From Brasenia schreberi (Eukaryota > Streptophyta > Magnoliopsida > Nymphaeales > Cabombaceae): DNA of 64,000 nt. The DNA is taken from contig JAYKKT010000040.1 in NCBI GenBank assembly GCA_036023115.1, positions 6,545,001 through 6,609,000 on the forward strand. Reading direction: 5' to 3'. The position numbers were made by a program, and so were the translations under genes. Below, in pieces: positions 33,444-46,074 of the stretch. The notes under the pieces are model-generated. The model searched no databases. It was not told the DNA's origin and saw nothing but the letters and a program-made list of their open reading frames with translations. Each line of letters begins with the position of its first letter. Positions within the stretch are counted from its first letter, which is position 1.

Positions 33444-33945
33444 CGATTCAAATATCGGGACGCGCGATCGGGATGTTCTCCGAAGCTTCGAAACCGGCGT
33501 TTAACAAATCTAATCAACGATTGAACACAAGGAGAGAGACGGAATCAAGGAGATAAGCAGAAACCGGGAAAAGAACAAGAGAAAACCGTCCAGATAGTCA
33601 GAAAATCGGCAACAAGAAGTCAATGGATTTCGCCTAGTCCGTCTCAGATACCCAATGCAATTCTCGCTCTTCTAAATGAACTCTTTTCTAAATAAATTCC
33701 TATCCGTGGATTCCGCTTCTCAAAAACGCACATCTCCAACAAAACAAAGTCTTCATTTTGTATCTTTCCTTCCGATAAAGCCAATCTCTGACACACTCAT
33801 CAGAAGAGAGAGATAGACAGAGAACCAGAGAGAGAGAGAGAGTGACCGACGCCGATGCTGATGCCTGCGCGTATAAAAGGGCATCTGGAGGAAAAGTCAT
33901 AATTGCCAAGGCGCTAATTTGGAAGATAGCCAGAGAGTCTCTTCT
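33444..33945 (-). promoter_or_regulatory. Probable 5' leader exon of DUF789 gene
   Basis: A CT-rich transcribed strand (ctctctctctct around 33842..33825) starts about 30 bp below the TATA box, and a donor-like gtaggc follows tgaatcg at 33444. The exon would be non-coding, with the coding start at 31594 after one or more leader introns. Exon ends are inferred. Confidence 0.45.
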
Positions 33946-33974
33946 CACTCTACCTCGTTTTGCAGTGCACCTAC

Positions 33975-33983
33975 CTATATATA
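33975..33983 (-). promoter_or_regulatory. TATA box of DUF789 gene
   Basis: TATATATAG on the minus strand, inside gcgggtatatataggtagg, is a good plant TATA box with a likely start site near 33945. Confidence 0.55.
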
Positions 33984-34316
33984 CCCGCCCCGTTCCCTAA
34001 CGTAGTTGATTACCTCACACGTCATGAGCTTTCTCTTTCTAGCCAAGTATAAATCCACACCCAAGTGCACACTGTATTTTAGGAAGGCAATATCGGCCCA
34101 ACCAGGGTACCCAGGGCCGTTATTACCCAGTTTCACTACACTTGATAGATAAAGATGCACGCGCATACACATATATCATATATATAGAAGGAGACGTTAA
34201 ATTTCCAAACCACCTATCATTAAAAAAAATCAATTATTTATACTTGCATTAGATTTAAAATGATGGGATTTCAATTCAAAATGCTTTAATTTTGAAAATA
34301 TTATTAGAAAGGTTAC

Positions 34317-34676
34317 AGTTTTATGGTTCCGAGTGTTGGGCAGTTAATCATCAACATGTACAAAAGATGCCTCTAATAGAAATGAAGATGTTGAGATAGG
34401 TGAGTGGTCATATAAGAAAAAACCGTATACATAATGACGTTATTAGAAATAAATTATGTGTGGCACCAATAGAGGATAAAATGAGAAAATATCATTTAAG
34501 GTAGTTTGCACATATAGAAAGAAGATCAAAAGATATACATGTAAGAAGGTATGAAAAGTTGTTGTTGTTATTGTGAGTTAACTGCTAACATGGCACATGA
34601 TAGGGTTTTGTGAAAACAAAGAATCCATCTAATTGACCCCGTCTAGTATAGAAAATGGCTTAGTTGTTGTTGTATT
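34317..34676 (+). mobile_element. LINE 3' fragment (L6)
   Basis: Truncated at the 5' side within the region after RT (tttatggttccgagtgttgg) and running to the 3' signature with TTG repeats. Decayed. Confidence 0.85.
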
Positions 34677-34774
34677 AGAAACGTTGCTACCCACACTAAA
34701 AAAGGACCCTACAGGGCACCACAAGTAACAGTATGGGTAGGGGCACAAAATTTAAGTTTGGGTTGCACATTGTC

Positions 34775-34994
34775 GGTTTGAAACCTATGTTGTGGTTTCA
34801 AGCGGAGCTGAACTGAGTTGAAACCAGAACCGGTAAAACCATATTCACAGTCGGGCCCAAAACCATGAACCACTCAATCCAATTTTCGATTTAACCTCTT
34901 GTGAAACCAGAATTGGCAGCTCGAAACTGTCAATTCCAAAAGAAATATTTTAAGTTTTAATTATTTAAAATTTTATTTGGTTAGGTTCCAATCA
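34775..34994. repeat. GGTTCC-rich MITE remnant, left of LINE
   Basis: Degenerate ggttcc/aaccag units; continues at 37673..37790 beyond the LINE inserted into it. Confidence 0.6.
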
Positions 34995-37685
34995 GAATCG
35001 AAACGGAGTTGGTATTATCATAAATAAAGATTTAAAGGAGAGTGTAGTAGATATACAACGATATGGTGACTGAATCATGACGTTGAAATTAGTGTTAGGA
35101 GCAGAAGTTTTGAATATAGTTTGTGCTTATGCACCCCAAGTAGGACTAGAAGATAGTATAAAGACAATTTTTTGGGAAGAGTTAGATAAGGTGTTTCAAA
35201 AGATTCCACAAAGGGAGATGATTTGTTTAGGAGGAGATTTAAATGGACATGTCGGTAAAGAGGCATTAGGATATCAAGTGATTCATGGAAACTTTGGTTT
35301 TGGGGATATAAATGAGGAAGGTAGGGAGATTTTAAATTTTGCTATGTCATTTGATCTCTTTATAATCAATACAATCTTCAAAAAACGAGATGAACATTTA
35401 ATTACTTATAAGAGTGGCTTATCACAAACACAAATTGATTACTTTATTTGTAGAAAGAAAGATAGAGCGTGTTGTAAAGATTGTAAGGTAATTCCAGGAG
35501 AAAGCTTAACCACCCAACATCGACTTTTAGTTATGGATTTACAAATAAAAAAATGGACAAAGAAGAAAAGAGTGCATCGAGCTATTCGGACTAAATGGTG
35601 GAACCTCAAAAGCGAGAAAGAAGATATATTTAAACAAAAAGTCCTTCAAGGAGATGTTTGGAATTATGTTGTCACACCCTGTGATATGTGGAACAATATG
35701 GCTATACATATTAGGAAAGTGGCGAAAGATGCGTTAGGGGTATCTAAGGGAGGTGTACCAGCACAAAAAAGAAGCTTGGTGGTGGAGTGAAGTAGTACAA
35801 AATAAAATCAAGGCAAAGAGGACATGTTACAAATTACATTATGCTAAGAAAACTAGTGAAACTTTAGAAGCTTATAAGAAAGCAAAGAAGGAAGCGAAAA
35901 AGGCCGTTAGTGAAGCAAAAGCTAAGATTTGGGAGGACTTATATAAAAAACTCAACTCAAAAGAGGGTGAAAGAGATATTTTTAGGATAGCTAGGGCTAG
36001 AGATAAGAAAACTAAAGATCTTAATTATGTTAGATGCATAAAAGATGAGGATGAAAAAATTCTAGTGACAAATGATGATATATGAAATAGATGGAAAAAC
36101 TATTTTTATAATCTTTTTAATGAAAATAAAGATGTTAGTATTAGTTTAGGAGATTTAGCCAAGTCAAAAAAGTATATAAACCACAATTTCTACCGACGTA
36201 TTCAAAAGAATGAAGTCAAAGAGGCTCTTAAACATATGAAGAGTGGTAAATCGGTAGGACCAGATAATATTCCTATAGAAGTTTGGAAAATACTAGGAGA
36301 AATAGGAATGACTTGGCTCACAAGACTATTTAATGAAATATGGAAAAATCAAAAGATGCCCGAAGAATGGAGAGCAAGTACACTTATACCCATATATAAG
36401 AACAAGGGAGACATTCAAAATTGTGTGAATTATCGAGGTATCAAGTTAATGAGTCATACTATGAAATTATGGGAAAGAATTATCGAACGTAGGTTAAGAC
36501 AAGTATCAAGTACAACAGAGAACCAATTTGGATTCATGCCAGGCAAATCTACTATTGAAGCGATTCACCTTTTGAGACGTCTTATGGAACATTTTACAGC
36601 AAAAAAGAAAGACCTTCACATGATATTTATTGATCTAGAAAAAGCTTATGATAGGGTACCGAGGGAGGTTCTTTGGAGAACTTTCGAAAAAAGAGGTATC
36701 CCATTGACATATATTAACCTTATAAGAGACATGTATGATGGTGCAAAAACATGTGTAAGGACTCATGAAGGAACGACACACTTTTTTGAAGTTAATATTG
36801 GGTTACATCAAGGATCAACTTTAAGTCCATACTTATTTATAATAGTGATGGATGAGTTAACAAAACATATTCAAGATGAAGTACCTTGGTGTATGTTATT
36901 TGCAGATGACATTATATTAGTGGAGGAGTCTAAGGAAAAAGTTAATTGAAAATTGGAACTATGGAGAGAAACATTAGAAGGCAAAGGCCTCCGACTTAGT
37001 AGAACAAAGACAAGAATATATGGAATGTAAATTTGATCATTTGGCTAGTATCCCCCAAAAGGAAAGTTTTAAATACCTAGGGTCAATTTTTCAAAGTGAT
37101 GAAAGAATTGATGGAGATGTTACACATAGAATTAATGTTGGTTAGTTAAAATGGAGAGGAGCATAAGGTATTCTTTATGATAAAAAGATACCATTAAAGT
37201 TAAAAGATAAATATTATAGAGCAACAATTAGGCCTGCCATGTTTTATGGTTCTGAGTGTTGGGTAGTTAATCATCAACATGTACAAACGATATCTGTGAC
37301 AGAAATGAAGATGTTGAGATGGATAAGTGGTCATACAAGAAAAGACCGTATACATAATGAGTTATTAGAAACAAATTAGGAGTAGCACCAATAGAGGTTA
37401 AAATGAGAGAACATCTTTTAAGATGGTTTGGACATATAGAAAGAAGATCAAAAGAAAAACCTTTAAGAATGTAAGAAAAACTAAATTTGAAAAGTATTAA
37501 AAGAGGTAGAGGACGACCACAAAAGTGTTGGAAAGAAACAATAAAGAATGATCTAGATTATTGGGAGTTAACTGCTAACATGGCACATGATAGGGATCTG
37601 TGGAAACAAAGAATTCATGTAGCCGACCCCGTCTAGTATGGGAAAAGGCTTAGTTGTTGTTGTTGTTGTTGTTAGGTTCCAATCA
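34982..37685 (+). mobile_element. RTE-type LINE, 5'-truncated, with TSD (L7)
   Basis: The LINE body is 34995..37672, flanked by direct repeats taggttccaatca (34982..34994 and 37673..37685). It begins inside the endonuclease domain. Readable parts: [47 protein letters not shown] and LTTQHRLLVMDL (endonuclease core and its C-terminal His motif); then the long charged linker; RT with [25 protein letters not shown] and intact [10 protein letters not shown]; then a decayed C-terminal tail. It ends cgtctagtatgggaaaagg and (TTG)n. One frameshift near 35760, stops at 36083 and at 36947 (TGA after EKVN) and later changes disable it. It is the best preserved copy here. Confidence 0.93.
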
Positions 37686-38037
37686 ATTTGGGATTCAAAT
37701 CGGAACCGTTCCAAAATGAAACTATAACCGAAACCAACTCAACACCGGTTCCTTTATGATTTCAGGTTCCGATTTACCGAGCCTATTTTCGAAATGGACG
37801 AAGTACAACTATATTTGAGAAGGCTGGGATTTCTGCCATTGGCCAGCACCGTAAGTGGGCTCCCGTTGAAAATAAACGCTCGCATTTATATAAGAAGAGA
37901 GGCCTTACATAAGCAGTGACTTCACTTTGACACAAGCTGTTGTAACATTGGAATTTGGCAAGATGAATATTCATTTACGTAGTGTGATGCTTTCTTAGGT
38001 TGTCATTTTCCTTTTATGAACTTCCTGTTGTTTTTGT
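37686..38037. other. MITE remainder and unassigned sequence
   Basis: GGTTCC-type units to about 37790, then about 250 bp with no recognised feature. Confidence 0.5.
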
Positions 38038-38170
38038 TAGGGATGGCAATATTGACACGACCGGTGCAGCCTCGACCTAAACTATAAGGAGGAATACCCA
38101 ACCCGATCAGGTTCAAGTTCAGGCACGGGGATAACATGTCCGGACCCGTAGCTGATGTGATACTTGCCCC
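38038..38170. repeat. hAT-like MITE left end, partial
   Basis: Begins tagggatggcaat and is rich in acccgatc/cggacccg words, like the complete MITE at 53384..53757. No convincing right end or target duplication was found. Confidence 0.4.
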
Positions 38171-38492
38171 AACCCATATCCACTCTCTTCAGCGTGTCTC
38201 TTCTTAAAGAGATACTTACACTTCTCCTTTTCATGACTCACACATCTCTCTTGAAGAAGATGTTCATGTCCCTGCGTCTCCTCTCAGAGAGACATACACA
38301 TCTTCTAAATCTCTTTTTAAGGATAGACATAGGTTTCATGCATCTCTTCTGGAAGAGATACGAAAAAGGGAGGGGTTGGAGCCTAGAGGAGAGAACTTTT
38401 TGGAGAGATAGTAGGCAAGACGGCATGCTCCAACAGCTTGAGAAACGTAGGAGAGAGACGAAGTAAGCTCCGATGGTATGAAAGAGAGTGAT

Positions 38493-38590
38493 GGAGAGAG
38501 ACATGGGGGACTGTGGTGGCACAAGGAAGAGAGTGAAGGAGAGAGACATGGGGGACTGTGGTGGCACAAGAAGAGAGTGAAGGAAAGAGG
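38493..38590. repeat. 45-bp minisatellite
   Basis: Unit gagagacatgggggactg...gtggcacaag occurs twice in tandem (start 38493 and 38538) with a third partial copy. Surrounding 38170..38700 is purine-rich low-complexity DNA. Confidence 0.8.
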
Positions 38591-38699
38591 GGTGGCGAGC
38601 GGGGTTGGGCGTGTATGAATAAACAAGAGTGACTTAGGAGAGAGTAGAGGAAAACGAGAGAAGAGAGGGTGATATGTGTGAAAACGGCAAAAATGAAAA

Positions 38700-41238
38700 A
38701 GAGTGTGCACTTAGTAACTAAGGTATGTATTTACTAATTATGTGCCAAGAAATCCAAGAATCGATCTACCACTAAGACGGAACCTTTCACTCTTAACGGA
38801 CTGTGTGAATGAATATTAATCAAGAAGAAATAAGTGCTCAAACATTTCTCCTATCATCAATACTAGACATAGAATGAGAGGATACTAGAGATAGATTATG
38901 TGAATGATATATTGTATTGTAGATCTTGTTTTGATTCAACTCTTCATACATTTCTAAATGTATTAGAAATTGATTGCACTTAAAAGTCGAATAGGCACAA
39001 AATACCTTCCTTAAAGAGGTTGGATTTACACCTACTAACAAGACATTTTTTTAGCATTTTCTTTCATGAGTTCCTAAGCACCAATTATATGTCTTAATTA
39101 AACCGGTGTATCATAGGTGTCACCATCCCTACAACCTCCGTAAGATACTATAAATAACAGTTAAGTTTAGATCAATATCTTCATTCATTGAACTCTACTA
39201 AAAACACAACAAAAACACTACTTTATCTATGTTAGATTCAACGTTATTGGGCGGCTACTTGGCAGTGAGAGCTCAATTCTTAGCAGTGGACTAAATCTCT
39301 TGTTAAAAATCGTCAAATATGAATGTACCAATCTATATACAACTTGTCACATGCCTCCCAACACTCATACTTCATGACTTTCTAGTCTATGAACATCATC
39401 ACCTACAACTATTCGGTTGTTGCTCACATTCTATTCCTCGACTTGTCTTGATAGAGTGTGCATTGATATTATGATACAACAATGCTCATTGCTTTAGTAT
39501 GTATACGTTTGTTCAAGCTCTTTCTCATAACAAATCCAACTTCACAACTTTGCATTTCATCCTTGATGTTTGTATTTATATCATTCACTAAAACAACTCC
39601 CTTACCGTGCACCTCAATATCCTATGCAAGAGCAACAAGGTGTCCATCCCAAGGTCAAGCATTCTATAGACATCATGTAGGTGATAGTCCTCCCACCTCA
39701 TAACATATGGAAGTTGTTGGTGTCTGGTTGTTCCCGGTTGATAAAAGTGTTGAGTAATAAATCATCCAACACCTCGTACGCCAACTAACCCTACGTATGC
39801 CGTCCATACTAATACACAGTGTCATTCCAACTGCTCAACTCTATAACATTACTGTTATCTATCGTTAGCCTTCACTTCTACTCCATGTTGTACCACATAT
39901 GAGTGCTGATGACTATTAGTATACTTTGTATATTTATATAGTTGTGTCAATCCTAAACATATTCAAGAAAATTTATTTTAATTACCAGTTGGACAAACAT
40001 CAACTTAAAAAAAAATAGAATTAGACCTTGTCATCTCTTATAAAATTAGCATTATCACTCTACGAGATCAAAATCTTTTTTTATCATGTTGTTCTACAGG
40101 ATGTGAAGAACCAACCTCACCATCATGCTCTAAAACAGCTTTATTTGCAACAGCTACTACATCATCTCCATGAAAGTTAGCCCTCAACCGGAGGTCATCC
40201 TGTTACAATAATAATTCATAGTTCGTCTCTTTTTCTCACTTCAAAATTTAAAAGTGCCCTCCATATACAATCGTGTTAGCATGTTCTGACCTTTCTAAAT
40301 TCTGATGAAGTGATTATATGCCTAGCCCAACCAAAAAAAAAAAGATTTAGAGAACAAAAGAGGGAAAGGGTAAGATCAAGGCGTGTCTGCCTTAAGTGGT
40401 GGACGCGCTTGGAAGTGTGCCCTACTAGAGTTACATGCAATACATCCATCTACTCTAGTTTGCAGAAGCACGAGGAAGAGGGAGAGAAAGTTAAGAGAGA
40501 GATGCCACTGCAAGAGGGGGAGAACACAAAGAGGGAGAGACGATTGAGATTGGAGAGAGGGCAAAGAAGAGAGAGAGTAGAGTGAAGATAAAGGGTCCAG
40601 GGGCATGTAAAAAGCAATTTAAGGGTGTGTGGATAGCAGAAATACATAAAATATTTTGGAAACTGAAATCATTTTGGAAAATAAAAAATTAGAAACCTCT
40701 TTTGTTACTTTTACAATGGATTTAGATTAAATTTTTATTAAAATTTTGGTCCATACCAATTCAATGATACATACCTAGATTTCTCAGCCTTTGAACTCGG
40801 GACAGACCATCTGACAGAAATATAAAGGCTTAAAGAAACACTTGTATCTCTGCACGTAGGTATTAGAATTTTATGAAACTAGTCACGTTGGAAAGCTATG
40901 AAAATCAACATTCTAATAAGACTCTTTTCAGAGTTTTTGGATCGCTACATATAGAGTTAAGAAACTTTTATCCACGCTCTGTTGCAGGATGTGATGTGGA
41001 GATAGGTTCTGTCTTGATTTTTGTTCGGTTTTCACAATTTTATTCACGACCTTACCCATGTCTAAAATTCTTGAAAATTTTATGAAGTTTGGCTTATGTA
41101 TAATTGAAGTATGGACCGATTTTCAGAATTTTATATTTATGGATTCGGGCTAGAAAAATGATCATACGGATACAGAATGAGTCTAATGAATGCATCTAAT
41201 TGATCTTTAATGGTTGATATGATCATCCAAAGAAATTT
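38700..41238. other. Intergenic, nothing recognised
   Basis: AT-rich DNA with short chance ORFs. No conserved domain, RNA gene or complete element could be supported. Confidence 0.45.
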
Positions 41239-41240
41239 TT

Positions 41241-41470
41241 GGTTGATAATTTTATTCTATGAGAGATGAAGTGCAATAATCAAGGAAAATTATTATATAA
41301 CTTAAGTATAGAAAAGATGAGAGTATAAGTTTACAATGTATATTGATGTAGAAGCAACCATAAATCAAACAAATAGTAGCCGATTTTATCTTTTCTCTTC
41401 TATAGTTAAGCTATATGATAATTTTCCTTGATTATTGCACTTCCTCTCTTATAGAATAAAGTCATCAACC
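41241..41470. repeat. Long inverted repeat (foldback)
   Basis: Arms of about 83 bp (41241..41323 and 41388..41470) are near-perfect reverse complements: ggttgataattttattct... versus the reverse of ...agaataaagtcatcaacc. The spacer is about 64 bp. It could be a foldback MITE or the stem of the pararetrovirus leader just downstream. Confidence 0.8.
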
Positions 41471-41579
41471 AACTATTTCCCTTGATATAATAATTTAAAT
41501 ATAGTTAAGATAATCTACTGTACAGATAAGACAACCTGTACAGATAAGACAATATAGTGAACAGTCAGATTCCGAGGAA

Positions 41580-43165
41580 TCCAAGAAATGAGACAATCAA
41601 AGAAAATCACATAGAACGAATAAGATAAACTTAGATGATAAGTTTAATAAGCTATTAAATATGTTTGAAAACATGACTACCATGAATCAAACAAACCAGA
41701 AAATGGACAATCTAAATACAACTATCCAAACCCAAATAACTAAACCTTTACCAATTTTAGTTCCAACCTCAGTTGTAACTGCCGAAAGGGGGGAAACAGA
41801 TAGCCTGATTAGATTTGAACAACAACTTATACAGCCTGAACCTATAAATCAACTTATACAACAATCTAGTCATGAACCAACTAACCCTCAGTTAATAAGA
41901 CCTGATAGTATACCTTTGCACATAGAATCTGAAACACTTCAGACTCAGCAGGATTTAGACCCTAAACAAAAACTATTATCAGTATACCCTAAAGAAACAT
42001 TAGGAACTACAAACCTAGAACTAAATACAATTCATAGAAACTAGACAATTCAGAAGAATTTATATCGTCAGATACTGAAGACTCAGATAAGAATAGTATA
42101 ACTTATACAAACCTTATAAATCAAACACAGAAACTAGAAATAGTTTAACCACTACAAATTAACATGAACACACCAAGAGAACCTATTAACAAAGGTAAAG
42201 CACCAATGGAAGATGATGCCAATTCTAGTACTGCTCAATCAACAGTAACCCATAGACAACCAATCAAAGAGACAAAGTATGAAAGATATCCTTATGAGAC
42301 ATATGGACAAGATAAAAGACAGAAAGAACTTTGGAAATCAAGGTTAAAAAACGAAACTCTAATTAAAACAGCACATGAGATAGGAATACTAAACCTAAAT
42401 TGTACACAAAATACATTACAAATTATAGAATGTTGGGAAGCAGAAGTAGGACGATCTATTATAGCAGCTAAAATAGACATAACCAACACACCAAATTATA
42501 TTGAAACATCATTTATTGGTAATGTAAAACTATGGTTTGAACAACTGTCAATCGATACAAAAGAAGCATTAAGAAAAACTATAGATGTTACAGGACAAAC
42601 AACATCTAAACCTTTAGATATATTAGCAAAATATATGTACACCTAATAAAAGGAGAATTCCTTAACACAAATTCAGATGCAAACTATGTAGGAAAAGCCA
42701 ACGAACAAGCTAGAAGAAATCTCATAGATGAATACATATGCTCATTCAGTAAATACTATTATCAAGCTATCTTAACTACTGATGAGAAAAAGACTATACA
42801 TGAATTATTCTACCAAAAGTTACCCAAACCTATAAATGAACAAGTTAGTACCTGTTACAAAGAAAAAAGTAGAACAGATACGTTAGGAACACATATAGAA
42901 TTCTTAAGACAATGGTATGCAGAATCATGTATAAAGATAAGAGATGAAAAGAAATTAAAAGATATATTCAGAAACCAATATAAATGTTGCGCAAGATATG
43001 AAGCACTTAAGTTAGGTTGTAGCAAAAAATATCCAAGAAAAACATTCAGTAAGAAAAAGATAAAGAAACAGAAAAGGTTCATAGAAAAAAACAGAAGATA
43101 TATACCTAATAAATTCAAATATAGAAATCCTAAGAAAAGATATTTTGTGCCTTTAAAACCAATTC
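41580..43165 (+). pseudogene. Endogenous pararetrovirus, coat-protein region
   Basis: Three open segments in different frames (41661..42044, 42164..42646, then from about 42650 to 43165) look like the virion-protein part of an integrated caulimovirid. The first is Asn/Gln-rich with a heptad-like start (KLLNMFENM). The second contains a W/F-rich core ending in GNVKLWFEQL, as in caulimovirid coat proteins. The third ends in a highly basic tail with cysteines. Stops separate the segments, so it is not expressible as one protein. The copy is cut by the LINE at 43166. Genus is uncertain. Confidence 0.6.
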
Positions 43166-45132
43166 CATCACTCTAAAAAATTGACCCTAGCTATTTAAAA
43201 CTTTCCTTTTGGGGGATGCAATATGTGCCAATTTTAATTTCTGTCCTTTGAAGTAACCAAATGATCAAACTTACATTCCATATATTTTGTCTTTGTTCTG
43301 CTAAGTTGGAGGCCTTTGCTTTCTAATGTTTCTCTCCATAGTTCCAATTTTCAATTAACTTTTTCCTTAGACTCCTCCACTAATACAATGTCATCTGCAA
43401 ATAACATACACCAAGGTACTTCATCTTGAATATGTTTTGTTAACTCATCCATCACCATTATAAATAAGTATGGACTTAAAGTTGATCCTTGATGTAACCC
43501 AATATTAACTTCAAAGAAGTCTGTCGTTCCTTCATGAGTCCTCACACATGTTTTTGCACCATCATACATGTCTCTTATAAGGTTAATATATGTCAATGGG
43601 ATACCTCTTTTTTCGAAAGTTCTCCAAAGAACCTCCCTCGGTACCCTATTATAAGCTTTTTCTATATCAATAAATATCATGTGAAGGTCTTTCTTTTTTG
43701 CTCTAAATAGTTCCATAAGACGTCTCAAAAGGTGAATCACTTCAACTGTAGATATGCCTGACATGAATCCAAATTGGTTCTCTGTTGTACTTGATATTTG
43801 TCTTAACCTACATTCGATAATTCTTTCCCATAATTTCATAGTATGGCTCATTAACTTGATACCTCGATAATTCGCACAATTTTGAATGTCTTCCTTGTTC
43901 TTATATATGGGTATAAGTGTACTTGCTCTCCATTCCTCGAGCATCTTTTGATTTCTCCATATTTCATTAAATAGTCTTGTGAGCCAAGTAATTCCTATTT
44001 CTCTTAGTATTTTCCAAACTTCTATAGGAATATTATCTGGTCCTACCGATTTACCACCCTTCATATGTTTAAGAGCCTTTTTGACTTCGTTGTTTTGAAT
44101 ATATCAGTAGAAATTATGATTTATATACTTTTCTAATTTAGCTAACTCTCCTAAGCTAATACTAACATCTTTATTTTCATTAAAAAGCTTATAAAAATAG
44201 TTTTTCCATCTATTTCTTATATCATTATTTGCCACTAGAATTTTTTCATCCTCGTCTTTGATGCATCTAATAATATTAAGATCTTTAGTTTTCTTATCTT
44301 TAGCCCTAGCTATCTTAAAAATATCTCTTTCACCCTCTTTTGAGTTGAGTTTCTTATATAAATCCTCTCAAATTTTAGATTTTTCTTCACTCACGGCCTT
44401 TTTCGTTTCCTTCTTTGCTTTCTTATAATCTTCTAAAGTTTCACTAGTTTTCTTAGCATAATGTAATTTGTAATATGCCCTCTTTGCCTTGATTTTATTT
44501 TGCACTACTTCGCTCCACCATCAAGCTTCTTTTTGTGCCGGTACACCTCCCTTAGATACACCTAACACATCTTTTGCCACTTTTCTAATATGTAGAGCCA
44601 TATTATTCCACATATCATAGGGTGTACCAACATAATTTCAAACATCTCCTTGAAGGACTTTCTGTTTAAATATATCTTCTTTCTCGCTTTTGAGGTTCCA
44701 CTATTTAGTCAGAATAGCTCAACGCACTCTTTTCTTCTTTGTCCATTTTTTTATTTGTAAATTCATAACAAAAAGTCGATGTTGGGTGGTTAAGCTTTCT
44801 CTTGGAATTACCTTGCAAGCTTTACACGCTCTATCTTTTTTCTACAAATAAAGTAATCAATTTGTGTTTGTGCTAAGCTACTCTTATAAGTAATTAAATG
44901 TTCATCTCGTATTTTAAAGATTGTATTGACTATAAAGTGATCAAATGCATAGGAAAATTTAAAATCTCCCTACCTTCCTCATTTATATCCCCAAAACCAA
45001 AGTTCCCGTGAATCTCTTGATATCCTAATGTCTCTTTACCGACATGTTCATTTAAGTCTCCTCCTAAACAAATCATCTCCCTTTGTGGAATCTTTTGAAT
45101 CACCTTATCTAACTCTTCCCAAAAAGTTGTCT
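43166..45132 (-). mobile_element. RTE-type LINE fragment (L8)
   Basis: A minus-strand copy from inside the endonuclease domain (right end) to just past RT (left end). RT is open over 44064..43351: [35 protein letters not shown], then the same TGA after EKVN as in the copy at 34995. Unusually the 3' third is missing: the left end stops at a point inside the element. Confidence 0.88.
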
Positions 45133-45640
45133 AGAAATAAGCAAAATAAAAAAAACAAAAATCCATTAAACTTTGCATACTTTGTAGGTATAGAGATCAT
45201 GATCAAAGCCTGTTTTAAAGAAGGAATAGATACTCCCATTGAAATCTATTTAGCAGACGATAGGATCATTTATCCCACAGAAAAAGCTATAATAGCAAAG
45301 CTAAAAGGAAACCTCATCTACCAAAAACTGAAATTTATTGTAAACCCAAATTATACCATAGCTACTACAGATGCTAATATAGATAAGGCATTAGTCCTTT
45401 ATTGGAAACTTAGCGGTATTAAACTAAAACAAGGAAGTACGTTCATGACCATAAAAGTTAAAAGTTTATATGTGATAAGCAACAAACATTACTTATCTAG
45501 TACAAGAAAGACTCAAGATAGCATAAGTATTGAAAACCCATTCAAAGAACTTATCACAATCATAGAACAAGGAGAACCAAATTATCAAGAAGAAAACGTA
45601 GAAGAACTAGAAATAATAAGAGATTATGCATAACAGGTCC
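45133..45640 (+). pseudogene. Endogenous pararetrovirus movement-protein region
   Basis: An open frame (to 45633) encodes a viral movement-protein domain of the caulimovirid type: FAYFVGIEIMIKACFKEG, then DDRIIYPTEKAIIAKLKGNL and DKALVLYWKLSGIKL, and a YVISNKHYL ending. These proteins form plasmodesmal tubules in living viruses. The frame start here lies in LINE sequence, so the N-terminus is lost. It lies downstream of the coat-protein region, an order resembling cavemo-/solendovirus-like genomes rather than petuvirus-like ones (inference). Confidence 0.75.
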
Positions 45641-45923
45641 ACCTGTTAAAGATATTACAGAACCTAGCACAAGCTATTACATACCTATTGATGAGCCATC
45701 ACCTAATCATTTTTTTATCAAAGGACAGATAAATAATCAAGACTACAAAATATTAATTGATACAGGTGCAGGAGATAATTATATTACTCCAGAACTAATA
45801 ACTGGACAAGATCAAGTAAGACCTAGCTCTCACTTGTACAAAGATCTACAAGGCAACCTATTAACAAGTTAGAGGTATAGTAATAAAAACTAGTCTTGGA
45901 AAACCAAGCATTCTATATAACCT
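45641..45923 (+). pseudogene. Endogenous pararetrovirus protease region
   Basis: In a second frame the reading contains ILIDTGAGDNYI (DTG at 45759), a retropepsin-type aspartic protease active-site motif, preceded by a PSTSYYIPID stretch. A stop lies about 110 bp further on, and no RT or RNase H of the virus follows. The segment ends at an inverted duplicate of the movement-protein region. Confidence 0.75.
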
Positions 45924-46074
45924 TTTATGGTCATGATCTTACTTCCTGGTTTTAGTTTAATACTGTTAAGTTTCCAATAAAGGACTAATGCCTTATCTAT
46001 ATTAGCATGGTATAATTTGGGTTTACAATAAATTTCAATTTTTGGTAGATGAGGTTTCCTTTTAGCTTTGTTAT
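45924..46074 (-). pseudogene. Inverted duplicate of movement-protein region
   Basis: The reverse complement matches about 150 bp of 45293..45450 with a few changes and a 9-bp deletion. This makes an inverted repeat with a spacer of roughly 470 bp that contains the protease region. Confidence 0.85.

Noticed and set aside
33868..33885. TATA-like tataaaagggc on the plus strand
   Set aside because: No plus-strand gene follows; the gene here is on the minus strand with a better placed TATA at 33975..33983.
38038..39136. Possible 1.1-kb hAT element from tagggatggcaat to a caccatcccta end
   Set aside because: The 8-bp flanks do not match and the interior shows no relation, so only the left end is kept as a partial MITE.
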